The position numbers and the translations under genes are program-made. Of a stretch of 64,000 nt of DNA, positions 50,528-58,809 are shown one piece after another. The notes below the pieces were generated by a model that was not told the DNA's origin, searched no databases, and saw only the letters and a program-made list of their open reading frames with translations. Source of the DNA: Halorussus rarus (lineage in GTDB: Archaea > Halobacteriota > Halobacteria > Halobacteriales > Haladaptataceae); the NCBI RefSeq assembly GCF_003369835.1, contig NZ_QPMJ01000001.1, positions 744,001 through 808,000 on the forward strand. Direction: 5' to 3'. How positions within the stretch are numbered: position 1 is the stretch's first letter; each line of letters opens with the position of its first letter.

Positions 50528-51048
50528 TACTCCTCACCACCCTCTTCTTCGGCCGCCTCTTCGGCGGCCTGTTCTTCCTTGATCTCCTCGACGTTGACGC
50601 CGATGGTGCCCTCGGTACGCCCCGTCGAGCGGGTGCGCTGACCGCGGACCTTCTGACCGCGCTTGTGGCGGACGCCCTTGTACGAGTCGATCATCTTCAT
50701 CCGGTTGATGTCCTGCCGACGGGTCATGTTCAGGTCGTTGCCCGTCTGGTGGGTCGTCTCGCCGGAGAAGTACTCGTTGCGGTGGTTCGCGAGCCATTCG
50801 GGGACCTTGTCGCCGAAGCTCTCGACCGCCTCGACGACGGTCTCGATCTCGTCGTCGTCGAGTCGGCCGAACGTCGCCGTGCGGTCGACGCCTGTCTGCT
50901 CGGCGATGATGCGCGCCGCTCGGCGACCGATCCCGTTCAGTTCCGACAGGGACCGCTCGACGGACTTCGTCCCATCGAGGTCTGTCTGCCCGATGCGGAC
51001 GAAGTATCGGAGGTCCTCGTCTTCCTCCTGTGGTTCTTCCGTGCTCAT
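50527..51048 (-). CDS. rps13: Ribosomal protein uS13 (S13)
   Basis: 173 residues from the ATG at 51048 ([26 protein letters not shown]). The core [20 protein letters not shown] and the C-terminal [30 protein letters not shown] are canonical; the tail is acidic. An upstream in-frame extension to 51105 runs into the tRNA-Ser gene and is excluded. Confidence 0.96.
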   Translation of the reverse strand: MSTEEPQEEDEDLRYFVRIGQTDLDGTKSVERSLSELNGIGRRAARIIAEQTGVDRTATFGRLDDDEIETVVEAVESFGDKVPEWLANHRNEYFSGETTHQTGNDLNMTRRQDINRMKMIDSYKGVRHKRGQKVRGQRTRSTGRTEGTIGVNVEEIKEEQAAEEAAEEEGGEE

Positions 51049-51065
51049 GGTTGGATACTGGAAAG

Positions 51066-51150
51066 CGTCGAGGGAGGGATTTGAACCCTCGAGGCTTGAC
51101 GCCACAGAGTTAGCAACCCTGCGCCGTGGGCCAGACTAGGCTACCTCGAC
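51066..51150 (-). tRNA. tRNA-Ser (anticodon GCT)
   Basis: 85-nt class II tRNA on the minus strand. Acceptor GTCGAGG pairs with CCTCGAC, the T-arm has GGTTCAAATCC, the anticodon loop is TTGCTAA (GCT, reads AGC/AGT), and the variable arm is long. Located just upstream of rps13 in the same direction. Confidence 0.95.
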
Positions 51151-51230
51151 ACGCGTGCATTCACTGTCGCCCTTCCGGACTCGGGACCCGACGCCCCTAC
51201 AGGTTTGCGAGTAAACGTACCGGTGGCGGG

Positions 51231-51240
51231 TATATAAATA
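51231..51240 (-). promoter_or_regulatory. TATA box for the tRNA-Ser/rps13 operon
   Basis: Minus-strand TATTTATATA is a strong archaeal TATA box about 85 nt before the tRNA-Ser 5' end. It fits the promoter of a transcript that carries the tRNA and the S13-S4-S11-RpoD genes. Confidence 0.6.
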
Positions 51241-51325
51241 CAACGAAACGCCGACTCCCTGCGGCGGGCTCCCACTGCGGAACGCGGCCCAGTTCGGTTG
51301 TCCGCGAGGCTAGTCGTTCGACCGT

Positions 51326-51652
51326 TCAGGAGGTGCCCCAGTCCCAGTCGCTCTCGTCACCCCCGACCTCTATTTGTTCGACCCGTCCCAACTCCTCCCA
51401 GGCGGCGTCACCGTCGGCGGCGTCGGAGCGGCGGACCGACAGGTCTCCCCAGCCGTCGTCGTACTCGGCCGAGAGCTCGTACCGCTCGGTGGACCCGTCC
51501 CCGGGCCGGACTTCGACCCGGAGCGACTCCTCGGGCACGTAGTCGATGGGGCTCGCAGGCCCCTCGAAGGTGGTCCCGTCCGCGAGCGCGACGCGCACGC
51601 GGTCGTTCAGGTCGGCCTCGCCGAGGCGCTCGACCAGTTCGGACTCGCTCAT
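51326..51652 (-). CDS. Haloarchaeal hypothetical protein
   Basis: 108 residues, acidic, mainly beta after an N-terminal helix (SESELVERLGEADL). The segment LNDRVRVALADGTTFEGPASPIDYVPEESLRVEV resembles Sm/SH3-like small beta-barrels. No conserved catalytic motif seen. Ends in DWDWGTS. Confidence 0.65.
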   Translation of the reverse strand: MSESELVERLGEADLNDRVRVALADGTTFEGPASPIDYVPEESLRVEVRPGDGSTERYELSAEYDDGWGDLSVRRSDAADGDAAWEELGRVEQIEVGGDESDWDWGTS

Positions 51653-51777
51653 GGGTCGGCCTTCACGGGAGTCGCGGTTAAGCGTGCGGGCCGGGAGCCG
51701 TGCAGTTCGGTAACCGCGAAGAACCGACCGAATTCAACGACCGCCGCTCGCGGGTCAGCTGCGGGCAGGAAAGTCGC

Positions 51778-52767
51778 TCAGGCTTCGAGACCGCTGACGT
51801 ACTTGTCGTTGATCTCCCACTCGCCGTCGTCGCCCTTCACCATGTACTCGCCGTAGTAGGGCACCCGGTTCGCCACTGTCTCCCGGAACGTCTCGCGAAT
51901 CTCCTCCTTCGACATCTCGCCCATCGGCCGGAGGTCGTCGTTGCGGTTCAGACACCCCTTCAGGTATCCCTCGTGCGTGACGCGCACGCGATGGCAGTTC
52001 GCGCAGAACTGCGGGTTCTCGACCGGGTCGACGATCTCGACCATCCCGCTCGACTCGTCGGCGGCGGTCCCGCCGACCCAGTAGCGGTTGCGGTTGTGCA
52101 TGTCCCGGGTCTCGACCTCGTCGGCGATGTCCGCCAGCCAGTCGTGGACGCGCCCGATGTCGATGTTCCACTCGGGCTTGCCGGTGAGTTCGGGCATGTA
52201 CTGGATGAGCTGGAGCTGGAGCCCCTCGTTCTCGGCGACGTGCTCGACCATCTCCTCGACGTAGCCCGCGGTGTGCTCGAACACGACCATGTTGAGCTTC
52301 ACGGGGTCGAGGCCGGCGTCGACGGCGGCGTGGACGCCCTCGATGACCTTGTCGTAGGCGCCGCTCTGGGTCACCTCGGCGAACGCTTCCGGGTCGAGGG
52401 CGTCCTGCGAGACGTTGACTCGCTCCAGGCCCGCGTCCACAAGGCCTTCGGCGCGACCGGGGAGGAAGGTGCCGTTGGTCGTGAGCGACACCTCCATCTC
52501 GTCGGGCGTCCGCCGGATGATCTCCTCCAGGTCGTCCCGGAGCATCGGCTCGCCGCCGGTGAACTTCACCTTCTCGACGTCGAACTCCCGGGCCACCTCC
52601 AGGAAGCGGACGACCTCGTCGGCTGTCATCTCGTCGTCCTGGGGATCCATCGGCCCCCGGGTGTCCCCCAGCCCCTCGTTGTGGCAGTAGACGCAGTCGA
52701 AGTTGCACCGGTCGGTGAGCGAGACCCGAACGCCGGAGACTTCGCGCCCGAAATCGTCCTCCAACAT
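51778..52767 (-). CDS. moaA: GTP 3',8-cyclase (MoaA)
   Basis: 329 residues. Radical SAM site C-x3-C-x2-C in [23 protein letters not shown] motif, then the second 4Fe-4S site in [21 protein letters not shown]. It makes the first precursor of molybdopterin from GTP. The C-terminal Gly-Gly dipeptide of many MoaA proteins is not visible; the protein ends SGLEA. Divergent from the Mrp ATPase gene. Confidence 0.94.
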   Translation of the reverse strand: MLEDDFGREVSGVRVSLTDRCNFDCVYCHNEGLGDTRGPMDPQDDEMTADEVVRFLEVAREFDVEKVKFTGGEPMLRDDLEEIIRRTPDEMEVSLTTNGTFLPGRAEGLVDAGLERVNVSQDALDPEAFAEVTQSGAYDKVIEGVHAAVDAGLDPVKLNMVVFEHTAGYVEEMVEHVAENEGLQLQLIQYMPELTGKPEWNIDIGRVHDWLADIADEVETRDMHNRNRYWVGGTAADESSGMVEIVDPVENPQFCANCHRVRVTHEGYLKGCLNRNDDLRPMGEMSKEEIRETFRETVANRVPYYGEYMVKGDDGEWEINDKYVSGLEA

Positions 52768-52938
52768 CTCTTGTGGACGTTTCGCGTCAGAGTCCTTAAA
52801 ATCGCTGTCGACACCGCCGGCTTCGTAACCGGTTTTGGTTACCTCTCGCTGGGGCTACCTGTGTCTCGCACTTCGAACCCGCTCGGAGCGACCCGGAAGT
52901 TGACAAGGCTTATCGACGCCTCGGCCCGTACCCTCGAT

Positions 52939-53973
52939 ATGGACGAATCAGAGGTACGCGAGCTACTCCGCGAGGTCGAGGATCCCGACCTCGGGGACGA
53001 CATCGTCTCGCTCGGACTCGTCAACGACGTGGCGGTCGAGAGCGACACCGCCAGCATCTCCCTGGCGCTCGGCGCGCCCTACTCGCCCCACGAGACCCAG
53101 ATTGCGAATCGCGTCCGCGAGGTCCTCTCGGACCACGGAATGGAAGCCGACCTCTCGGCCCGCGTGGACGACGGCATCAGCGCCGACGAGCAGGTGCTCC
53201 CCGACGTCGAGAACATCATCGCGGTCGCCTCCGGCAAGGGCGGCGTCGGCAAGTCGACCGTCGCGGTCAACATCGCGGCCGGCCTCTCGCAACTCGGCGC
53301 CCGGGTCGGCCTCTTCGACGCCGACGTCTACGGCCCGAACGTCCCCCGGATGGTCGACGCCGACGACGTCCCCAGGGCCACCGAGGACGAGACCATGATT
53401 CCGCCCGAACAGTTCGGCGTGAAGCTCATGAGCATGGCGTTCCTCGTCGGCGAGGACGACCCGGTGATCTGGCGCGGTCCGATGGTCCACAAGGTGCTCA
53501 CCCAGCTCTGGGAGGACGTCGAGTGGGGCCACCTCGACTACATGGTCGTCGACCTCCCGCCGGGGACCGGCGACGCCCAGCTCACGCTCCTCCAGAGCGT
53601 CCCGGTCACCGGCGCGGTCATCGTCACGACGCCTCAGGAGGTCGCCATCGACGACGCCCGCAAGGGTCTCCGGATGTTCGGCAAGCACGACACCGCCGTC
53701 CTCGGCATTGCCGAGAACATGTCCACCTTCAAGTGCCCGGACTGCGGCTCCGAGCACGACATCTTCGGCCGCGGCGGCGGCGCGAAGTTCGCCGAGGACA
53801 ACGACATGCCGTTCCTCGGCTCGATTCCCATCGACCCGTCCGTCCGGACCGGCGGCGACGAGGGCCGGCCCATCGTGCTCGACGAGGACAGCGACACCGG
53901 CGACGCGTTCCGCGTCCTGACCGAGAACGTCGCCAACAACGTCGGCGTTATCAAGCGCCGACAGCAACGCTGA
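52939..53973 (+). CDS. Mrp/NBP35 P-loop ATPase (iron-sulfur carrier)
   Basis: 344 residues. N-terminal MIP18/DUF59 domain (about 1-75; ELLREVEDPDLGDDIVSLGLVNDV), deviant Walker A GKGGVGKST (about 98-106), DADVYGPNVPRM, DYMVVDLPPGTGDAQLT and the CxxC pair in KCPDCGSEHD. Assembles and transfers 4Fe-4S clusters, so could serve MoaA, Nth or the oxidoreductases nearby. TATA-like CTTATCG (about 52909-52915) is 27 nt before the ATG. Confidence 0.95.
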   Translation: MDESEVRELLREVEDPDLGDDIVSLGLVNDVAVESDTASISLALGAPYSPHETQIANRVREVLSDHGMEADLSARVDDGISADEQVLPDVENIIAVASGKGGVGKSTVAVNIAAGLSQLGARVGLFDADVYGPNVPRMVDADDVPRATEDETMIPPEQFGVKLMSMAFLVGEDDPVIWRGPMVHKVLTQLWEDVEWGHLDYMVVDLPPGTGDAQLTLLQSVPVTGAVIVTTPQEVAIDDARKGLRMFGKHDTAVLGIAENMSTFKCPDCGSEHDIFGRGGGAKFAEDNDMPFLGSIPIDPSVRTGGDEGRPIVLDEDSDTGDAFRVLTENVANNVGVIKRRQQR

Positions 53974-53976
53974 CCC

Positions 53977-54189
53977 ATGTCGCACGACCAGGGCTCCTAC
54001 GGGCCGGACGCGGAACGCGCGAAGACGCTACGGGAGACCGCCGAGGACGTCCGCGGCGAGTCCTCGGAGAGCAAGCTTGTCGCGGCGATGCTCTACCGCG
54101 TCAGCGACCTCTACGATCCCGACGAGGAGACATCTCCCCGAGACATCTACGTCAATATGCGGGAGATCATCCGGACGAAGGAGTCGTAG
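53977..54189 (+). CDS. Small haloarchaeal protein downstream of Mrp
   Basis: 70 residues, helical and charged (DAERAKTLRETAEDVRGESSESKLVAAMLYRVSDLYDPDEE). It begins 3 nt after the Mrp stop, so it is probably in the same transcript. I do not recognise the family. Confidence 0.7.
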   Translation: MSHDQGSYGPDAERAKTLRETAEDVRGESSESKLVAAMLYRVSDLYDPDEETSPRDIYVNMREIIRTKES

Positions 54190-54194
54190 AACCG

Positions 54195-55115
54195 TTATCG
54201 CAATTTCCTGAGAATCGCGAATCCGCCGACGAGTGCGAGGCCGACGTACGCTAACGGGACACCGCCGACCTCGTACCCGCCGCTGACCTTCTCACCCAAA
54301 CTTCGGGCGTAGCTGTCGTTGCGGTACTGATAGTTGTCGCTCATCCACGTCGGCCGGACTGGTTCGTACGAGGTGTTCCACGTCCGGGTATCCGATCCGG
54401 CCTGGCCGGCGAACTCTACCTGGTCCATCGCACCGTCCTTCGTGGTCAGGTTTCCGGTGTACAACCGAGCCTCGCCCGCGATCTTGGAACCGCGTTCGTC
54501 GAGGAGTTCGACGGTGATCGTCCGAGTATCCCCGGGTCGGACCGACGCCGGGTACAGGCTCCCGTCTGTATCGGTCGTGTGGACGAAGAGCTTCGTGCTG
54601 TAAATCTGGTCTGAGGGATTGACCAGGGTCACCTCGGCGACCGCCGACGGTTCGCCTTTGACGTTGCCGTTCGTCACCTCGACGTTCGTGATGTGGGGTC
54701 TGGGGACGCCGGCGGGGTCGCTCGAGTTTATCTCTCGTGTGAAGTTGAACTGTGTGGAGTTCCCGTACGTTTCGAAGGTGACGGTGTGGTTGTCCTGGTT
54801 GACGTTGAGTCCGGAGGTGATGGATATCTCTTTGGTGTGAGTCTTGTTTTGATCTAGTCTCAGGTCTGCATTGTAGACCGTTCTATTGTCGACAACTACA
54901 TTATATCCGCTTTTTTTGTTTGACTGTTCTTCATTCATCGCTACCACAGTAAGGGTATTATTGCCGCCCTCAAAGTCAAGTTTGTATAGGACACCTGCAG
55001 GATCTATTACTATTCTATCAACCGTGTTGTTTCTATTAGCATGACCTCCACTGGCTGCGGAAATCAATAAAACACTAACAGTCATAAGTAATACCAACTT
55101 TCTTTGGCTTACCAT
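54195..55115 (-). CDS. Secreted, membrane-anchored beta-rich surface protein
   Basis: 306 residues. Cleavable-type N-terminal signal (VLLMTVSVLLISAASG), many N-x-S/T glycosylation sites, several short beta domains (VTVEVTNGNVKGEPSAVAEVTLVNPSDQIY like CARDB/fibronectin folds) and a C-terminal membrane helix with basic end (VGLALVGGFAILRKLR). The first third of the coding DNA is markedly lower in GC than the genome. Functional partner may be the large divergent-composition gene upstream in the same island. Confidence 0.75.
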   Translation of the reverse strand: MVSQRKLVLLMTVSVLLISAASGGHANRNNTVDRIVIDPAGVLYKLDFEGGNNTLTVVAMNEEQSNKKSGYNVVVDNRTVYNADLRLDQNKTHTKEISITSGLNVNQDNHTVTFETYGNSTQFNFTREINSSDPAGVPRPHITNVEVTNGNVKGEPSAVAEVTLVNPSDQIYSTKLFVHTTDTDGSLYPASVRPGDTRTITVELLDERGSKIAGEARLYTGNLTTKDGAMDQVEFAGQAGSDTRTWNTSYEPVRPTWMSDNYQYRNDSYARSLGEKVSGGYEVGGVPLAYVGLALVGGFAILRKLR

Positions 55116-55155
55116 ATGTATGAAAATAATACAGAATATATTTACTTAAATTTTA

Positions 55156-58100
55156 TTAATCAGAGCACATTGAAACCCCCTCACAGGGAGATTTTTCTTG
55201 GTGGATGTATTTGAAGTCAGATCGGATTTCTTGACGGCTCTTCGCCTCTTGATAGGTGAATATCCTATCTTGATCAGGGATCCGTTCCCTCGCTATTTCA
55301 CCAGTTTGTAGGTTTAAATATCTTTGAACAACATCGCCAGTAACCTTACCAGAGGTTCCAACGACGTTTTCTTCCTTCTCATAACTCGGAGCGTCAAATT
55401 CCGTGGTCTCCGTTTTGTTCAGGACCCAGACGGTTTTGTTCCGAGACCTTCCAAGTCTGATGCCATCGTTGGCATTGGCTTTGCGAACAGCAAACCGTCG
55501 ATCATCAGTTGTTAACGTCACCTTCCATTCGTACTTTGGTGGGCTTACCTGCTTCTGGCGTTCGGCCTCATACAGTGTGATGAGGTTCGTGTATTTACTC
55601 TTCTCCGTGATTTCGTACTGTGTCTTCTGGGTTTCGTCTTCTATTTTTACTTGCCTCGTTTTCCCTGTAAAGTGGTGATGCTGGTCGGTCGGGAAGGGTG
55701 CCCAGTACGTCTCTGTACGCGTGACGGTGTAGGTGTACGTTTCCGTGGTCGGGTAGCGGTAAGTCTCGTAGGTCTGATACGTGTACGTCTCGGTGACCTC
55801 GGTACAAGCGAAGGTCCCGTGACACCGAGTCACGGTGTGCGTGTCAGTGTGGGTAACGGTCACCGTTCTCGTCTCCCAGTCGGTCCTCGTACCGGTTTTC
55901 TGTATTTCCTGTTCGTACTCGTACTGCTTGTCAGTACGATGTTCGGCAGGATCAACCACCTGACGGGTATCTCCCGTGAACTCACCGTTCCAGCGGTTCG
56001 AATCGCGCCATTCCGACCGGACGTTGTCCCGCCAGTACGTCTCGGTTTCCGTTCTGGTGACCTCCCGAAGATTCGTCCCGGATGCACTCCACTCGGAGGC
56101 GAGGAAGATATCGCGGATTCGCTTCGACGAGAAGTTCCTCGTCACCGTTTCGTACTTCGCATCCTGTTCTTTCACTCGCCTCTCAAGCACGAATTCTGGT
56201 TTGTGTCGTTTCTCTTCGAGTTTGTACCCTTTCGAGAGATATCGATCGCGCTCGCCTCTCGATTCGGCAGTCACTATTTCCGTGCGCTGCTTCTCGATGC
56301 GGTAGCTCAGGTTCGTCAAGGTGGGATCCGGCCAATATCGACCATCCTTGACAAACACGTCTACAGCGGGGAACGATACTTCGCTCTCTTTACGCCGATT
56401 CTCCTTGTTGTACACGGTAACCGACGGACGCTGATCGGAGAGTGCCGATGCGGGAATCTCGACGATACCGACGTAGCGGCGGGCGTATTCTGTGGGTTCC
56501 GAGTGGTCACTCTTCGGTGCTTTGACCGTCTCCCATTTCACCACATTCGCTCCCTGAACTGAGGTTGATATGCCGACGTGAAGATCGTCGTAGTACGTCT
56601 GCTTTGAGAGGTGATAGGCGTCCGTTTCGACTCGCAGACGTACTTCGTCGCCGGGGTAGTATGGTCCCTCTGTCACAACTTTACTTGACGTAATCTCCGG
56701 GACGAAATAATCCAGGAAATCGAAGTTCCGTTTTGTTTGTAAATCGAACCCATCTTCGATGATACTCGCTGCTCTTTCGTAAGCACGGAATTTTGCAGTT
56801 GTATTGTCCGGTTTCGTCGGTGTTGCACCGTATTTCCAGATATACTTTAAATCCGTCTTATCGGGGTCGAATGAACTGCTTGCATTTATAAGGATACCAT
56901 GGTCCCTTGTGATGTAATTTTTTGTTCCGTCATTGATGACATCGAGTCGCAACTCTGGTTTACTTGGAGTTACTTGGAATTTACTAATTTTGGAACCTTC
57001 CCAAGTAACTTGCTGGAAAGATGTTTGGTATCGTATTCTTATCTGATAATATTTCGGAATTTGTCCGGCCCAAATTGAGTTGACTATTAGGCTATTCTCC
57101 TTTTCTCGACCATGCTTCTTACTTCTAATTTCCACGATTTTATTAGATTCATGCCGTATATTTATAGTAATATTTTCCTCATCAACTCCGTTAAGATCAA
57201 TCTTCATAACGTGATGCGCTTTGTACCGACTCGGGTCGATACGCTCGTGATACGAATCGACAGGCCCGTTGACGAACTCCGACTTGACGATTTCCGGTTC
57301 TTTCACCGGTTCAATGTACGCACTCGTCCGCCGCGTCTGCCCTCTGTCGTCAATCGCGACGACGGTCACCCGATACCGCTTTCCGGGCGTGAAATCGTAG
57401 TGCGAGAACGACAGGGACTGCCTGGCGCCCGTTCGGGAACGATACCGCTGGCGGACCCGCGACTCCGTCGTCGCCACCGTCTCTCCGTCGACCTCGACGC
57501 GGACTGAGTCGAGATTCTCGTAGTCGTCGGACCCCGCGACGGTCCCGGAAATCGAGCCGAATCGCTCGAGCGATTCGATGGACACGTTCGGCTTCGGATC
57601 GACGACGACGGTCGTACTACCGTCGGCGAACGTCGCGACGTTCTGGGAGCCGTCGACGTACATGACGACCGCATAGAGCTTGTGGTCGCCCGGTTCCCAC
57701 GTCCGGCGAAGGACGGTACCGCTTCCAACCTTTGACGAGGTGTTTCGCCACGTGATAGAACGGACGCTGGCGGTCGAGACGTCCAATCGAACGTCGTACC
57801 GACCGTAAAGCGGTCTCGCGCCGGTCACGACTGCGTCGCCGTCGACGACGGGCGAGGCCCGCTCGGCGATGTTGACGGACGAGTCCGAGTCCCGAGATCG
57901 CCACGAGGGCGGCGTGTCCGGTCCCGTCGAGACGACCGTTTCGAGCGACGCCGCGTCGGACTGCCCGTCGACGTCGTAGACGGTCGCGGTAATCGTCCGG
58001 TCTCCCGGGCTCGGAAAGAGCTTCGTCGCCGCGTCGGACCGCTGTCCGGCAGACAGCGAGTGATTGGCGAACGGCACGCCGTCGACGGTCCAGACGACAT

Positions 58101-58596
58101 AGTCGAGGGCGGCGGCGCCGGCATCGATGTCCGCCGTGAAATTCGCCGTCGAGCCGGCGGTCGGTCGGGTCGGCCCGGAGAGCGAAACCGACGGGTCCGT
58201 TCCGGGCGAGACCGCAACGAAGAGCGTGTCGGAGCTGTTGGCACCGTCGTCGTCGGTGACGGTGAGCGTGACCCGGTACCGACCGGTCTCGGTCGGCGTG
58301 AATCGAGTCCGGGCGCAGTCGGAACAGTCCGGGTCAATTTCCCGACCCTCGGGCGTCCGTATCGACCACTCGTAGCGTCGGATTTGGCCATCCGTATCAC
58401 GCGAACCGGACCCGTCGAGGAGGACGGTCGCACCCTTCGTGACGTCCTGGTCGAGGCCTGCATCAGCGAGCGGCGGTTCGTTCGCGGGAGCAGCGGTCCG
58501 AGGAAGTGCCGTAGTTACAGCAGTAGTCGAGATGAATACTACGAGCAGCGCCACCGATATCCACTTCGACATGGGGGTACGTTCTGCCCTCTTCAC
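55156..58596 (-). CDS. Very large exported PKD-domain surface protein of unknown function
   Basis: 1146 residues (or 1138 from the ATG at 58572, MSKWISVALLVVFISTTAVTTAL). Signal peptide, then a PKD domain (about 38-130; DAGLDQDVTKGATVLLDGSGSRDTDG...), a second Ig-like domain (134-220 region), further beta domains, and a large C-terminal region (from about 800) dominated by T-V-T-x-T-E-T-Y repeats. Two copies of a module (about 847-905 and 956-1010) share ETYW, FTG(D/K)TRQV and a QYE element. No C-terminal membrane helix or sorting motif. Lower GC than flanks. Confidence 0.75.
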   Translation of the reverse strand: MKRAERTPMSKWISVALLVVFISTTAVTTALPRTAAPANEPPLADAGLDQDVTKGATVLLDGSGSRDTDGQIRRYEWSIRTPEGREIDPDCSDCARTRFTPTETGRYRVTLTVTDDDGANSSDTLFVAVSPGTDPSVSLSGPTRPTAGSTANFTADIDAGAAALDYVVWTVDGVPFANHSLSAGQRSDAATKLFPSPGDRTITATVYDVDGQSDAASLETVVSTGPDTPPSWRSRDSDSSVNIAERASPVVDGDAVVTGARPLYGRYDVRLDVSTASVRSITWRNTSSKVGSGTVLRRTWEPGDHKLYAVVMYVDGSQNVATFADGSTTVVVDPKPNVSIESLERFGSISGTVAGSDDYENLDSVRVEVDGETVATTESRVRQRYRSRTGARQSLSFSHYDFTPGKRYRVTVVAIDDRGQTRRTSAYIEPVKEPEIVKSEFVNGPVDSYHERIDPSRYKAHHVMKIDLNGVDEENITINIRHESNKIVEIRSKKHGREKENSLIVNSIWAGQIPKYYQIRIRYQTSFQQVTWEGSKISKFQVTPSKPELRLDVINDGTKNYITRDHGILINASSSFDPDKTDLKYIWKYGATPTKPDNTTAKFRAYERAASIIEDGFDLQTKRNFDFLDYFVPEITSSKVVTEGPYYPGDEVRLRVETDAYHLSKQTYYDDLHVGISTSVQGANVVKWETVKAPKSDHSEPTEYARRYVGIVEIPASALSDQRPSVTVYNKENRRKESEVSFPAVDVFVKDGRYWPDPTLTNLSYRIEKQRTEIVTAESRGERDRYLSKGYKLEEKRHKPEFVLERRVKEQDAKYETVTRNFSSKRIRDIFLASEWSASGTNLREVTRTETETYWRDNVRSEWRDSNRWNGEFTGDTRQVVDPAEHRTDKQYEYEQEIQKTGTRTDWETRTVTVTHTDTHTVTRCHGTFACTEVTETYTYQTYETYRYPTTETYTYTVTRTETYWAPFPTDQHHHFTGKTRQVKIEDETQKTQYEITEKSKYTNLITLYEAERQKQVSPPKYEWKVTLTTDDRRFAVRKANANDGIRLGRSRNKTVWVLNKTETTEFDAPSYEKEENVVGTSGKVTGDVVQRYLNLQTGEIARERIPDQDRIFTYQEAKSRQEIRSDFKYIHQEKSPCEGVSMCSD

Positions 58597-58750
58597 TTAT
58601 AAAATACATGTTTAGAGCAGGATAATACAATACCATCCAACGACAGAATTCGGCAGACGAAGCAAGTTTTGCGAACGGTCGAAAACCGGTAAGAAACCCG
58701 GCATTACCGCCGATTCCTCATGAACAATCCTTGCTAATCTATAGCAAAGG

Positions 58751-58757
58751 CTTTACT
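58751..58757 (+). promoter_or_regulatory. Probable promoter of the oxidoreductase operon
   Basis: CTTTACT, about 53 nt before the ATG at 58810, in an AT-rich gap. A TATAGCAAAG-like element lies just upstream. Expect a leader of about 25-30 nt. Confidence 0.4.
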
Positions 58758-58809
58758 GATTCACCCACCTACCACCAAACACTGGCCCAAACGGCCGTGA
58801 GCTACGAAT

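Noticed and set aside
51128-51325. Small plus-strand frame (51126-51542) across the tRNA-Ser promoter
   Set aside because: It crosses the tRNA gene and TATA box and reads as Thr/Arg/Ser-rich sequence with no conserved features.
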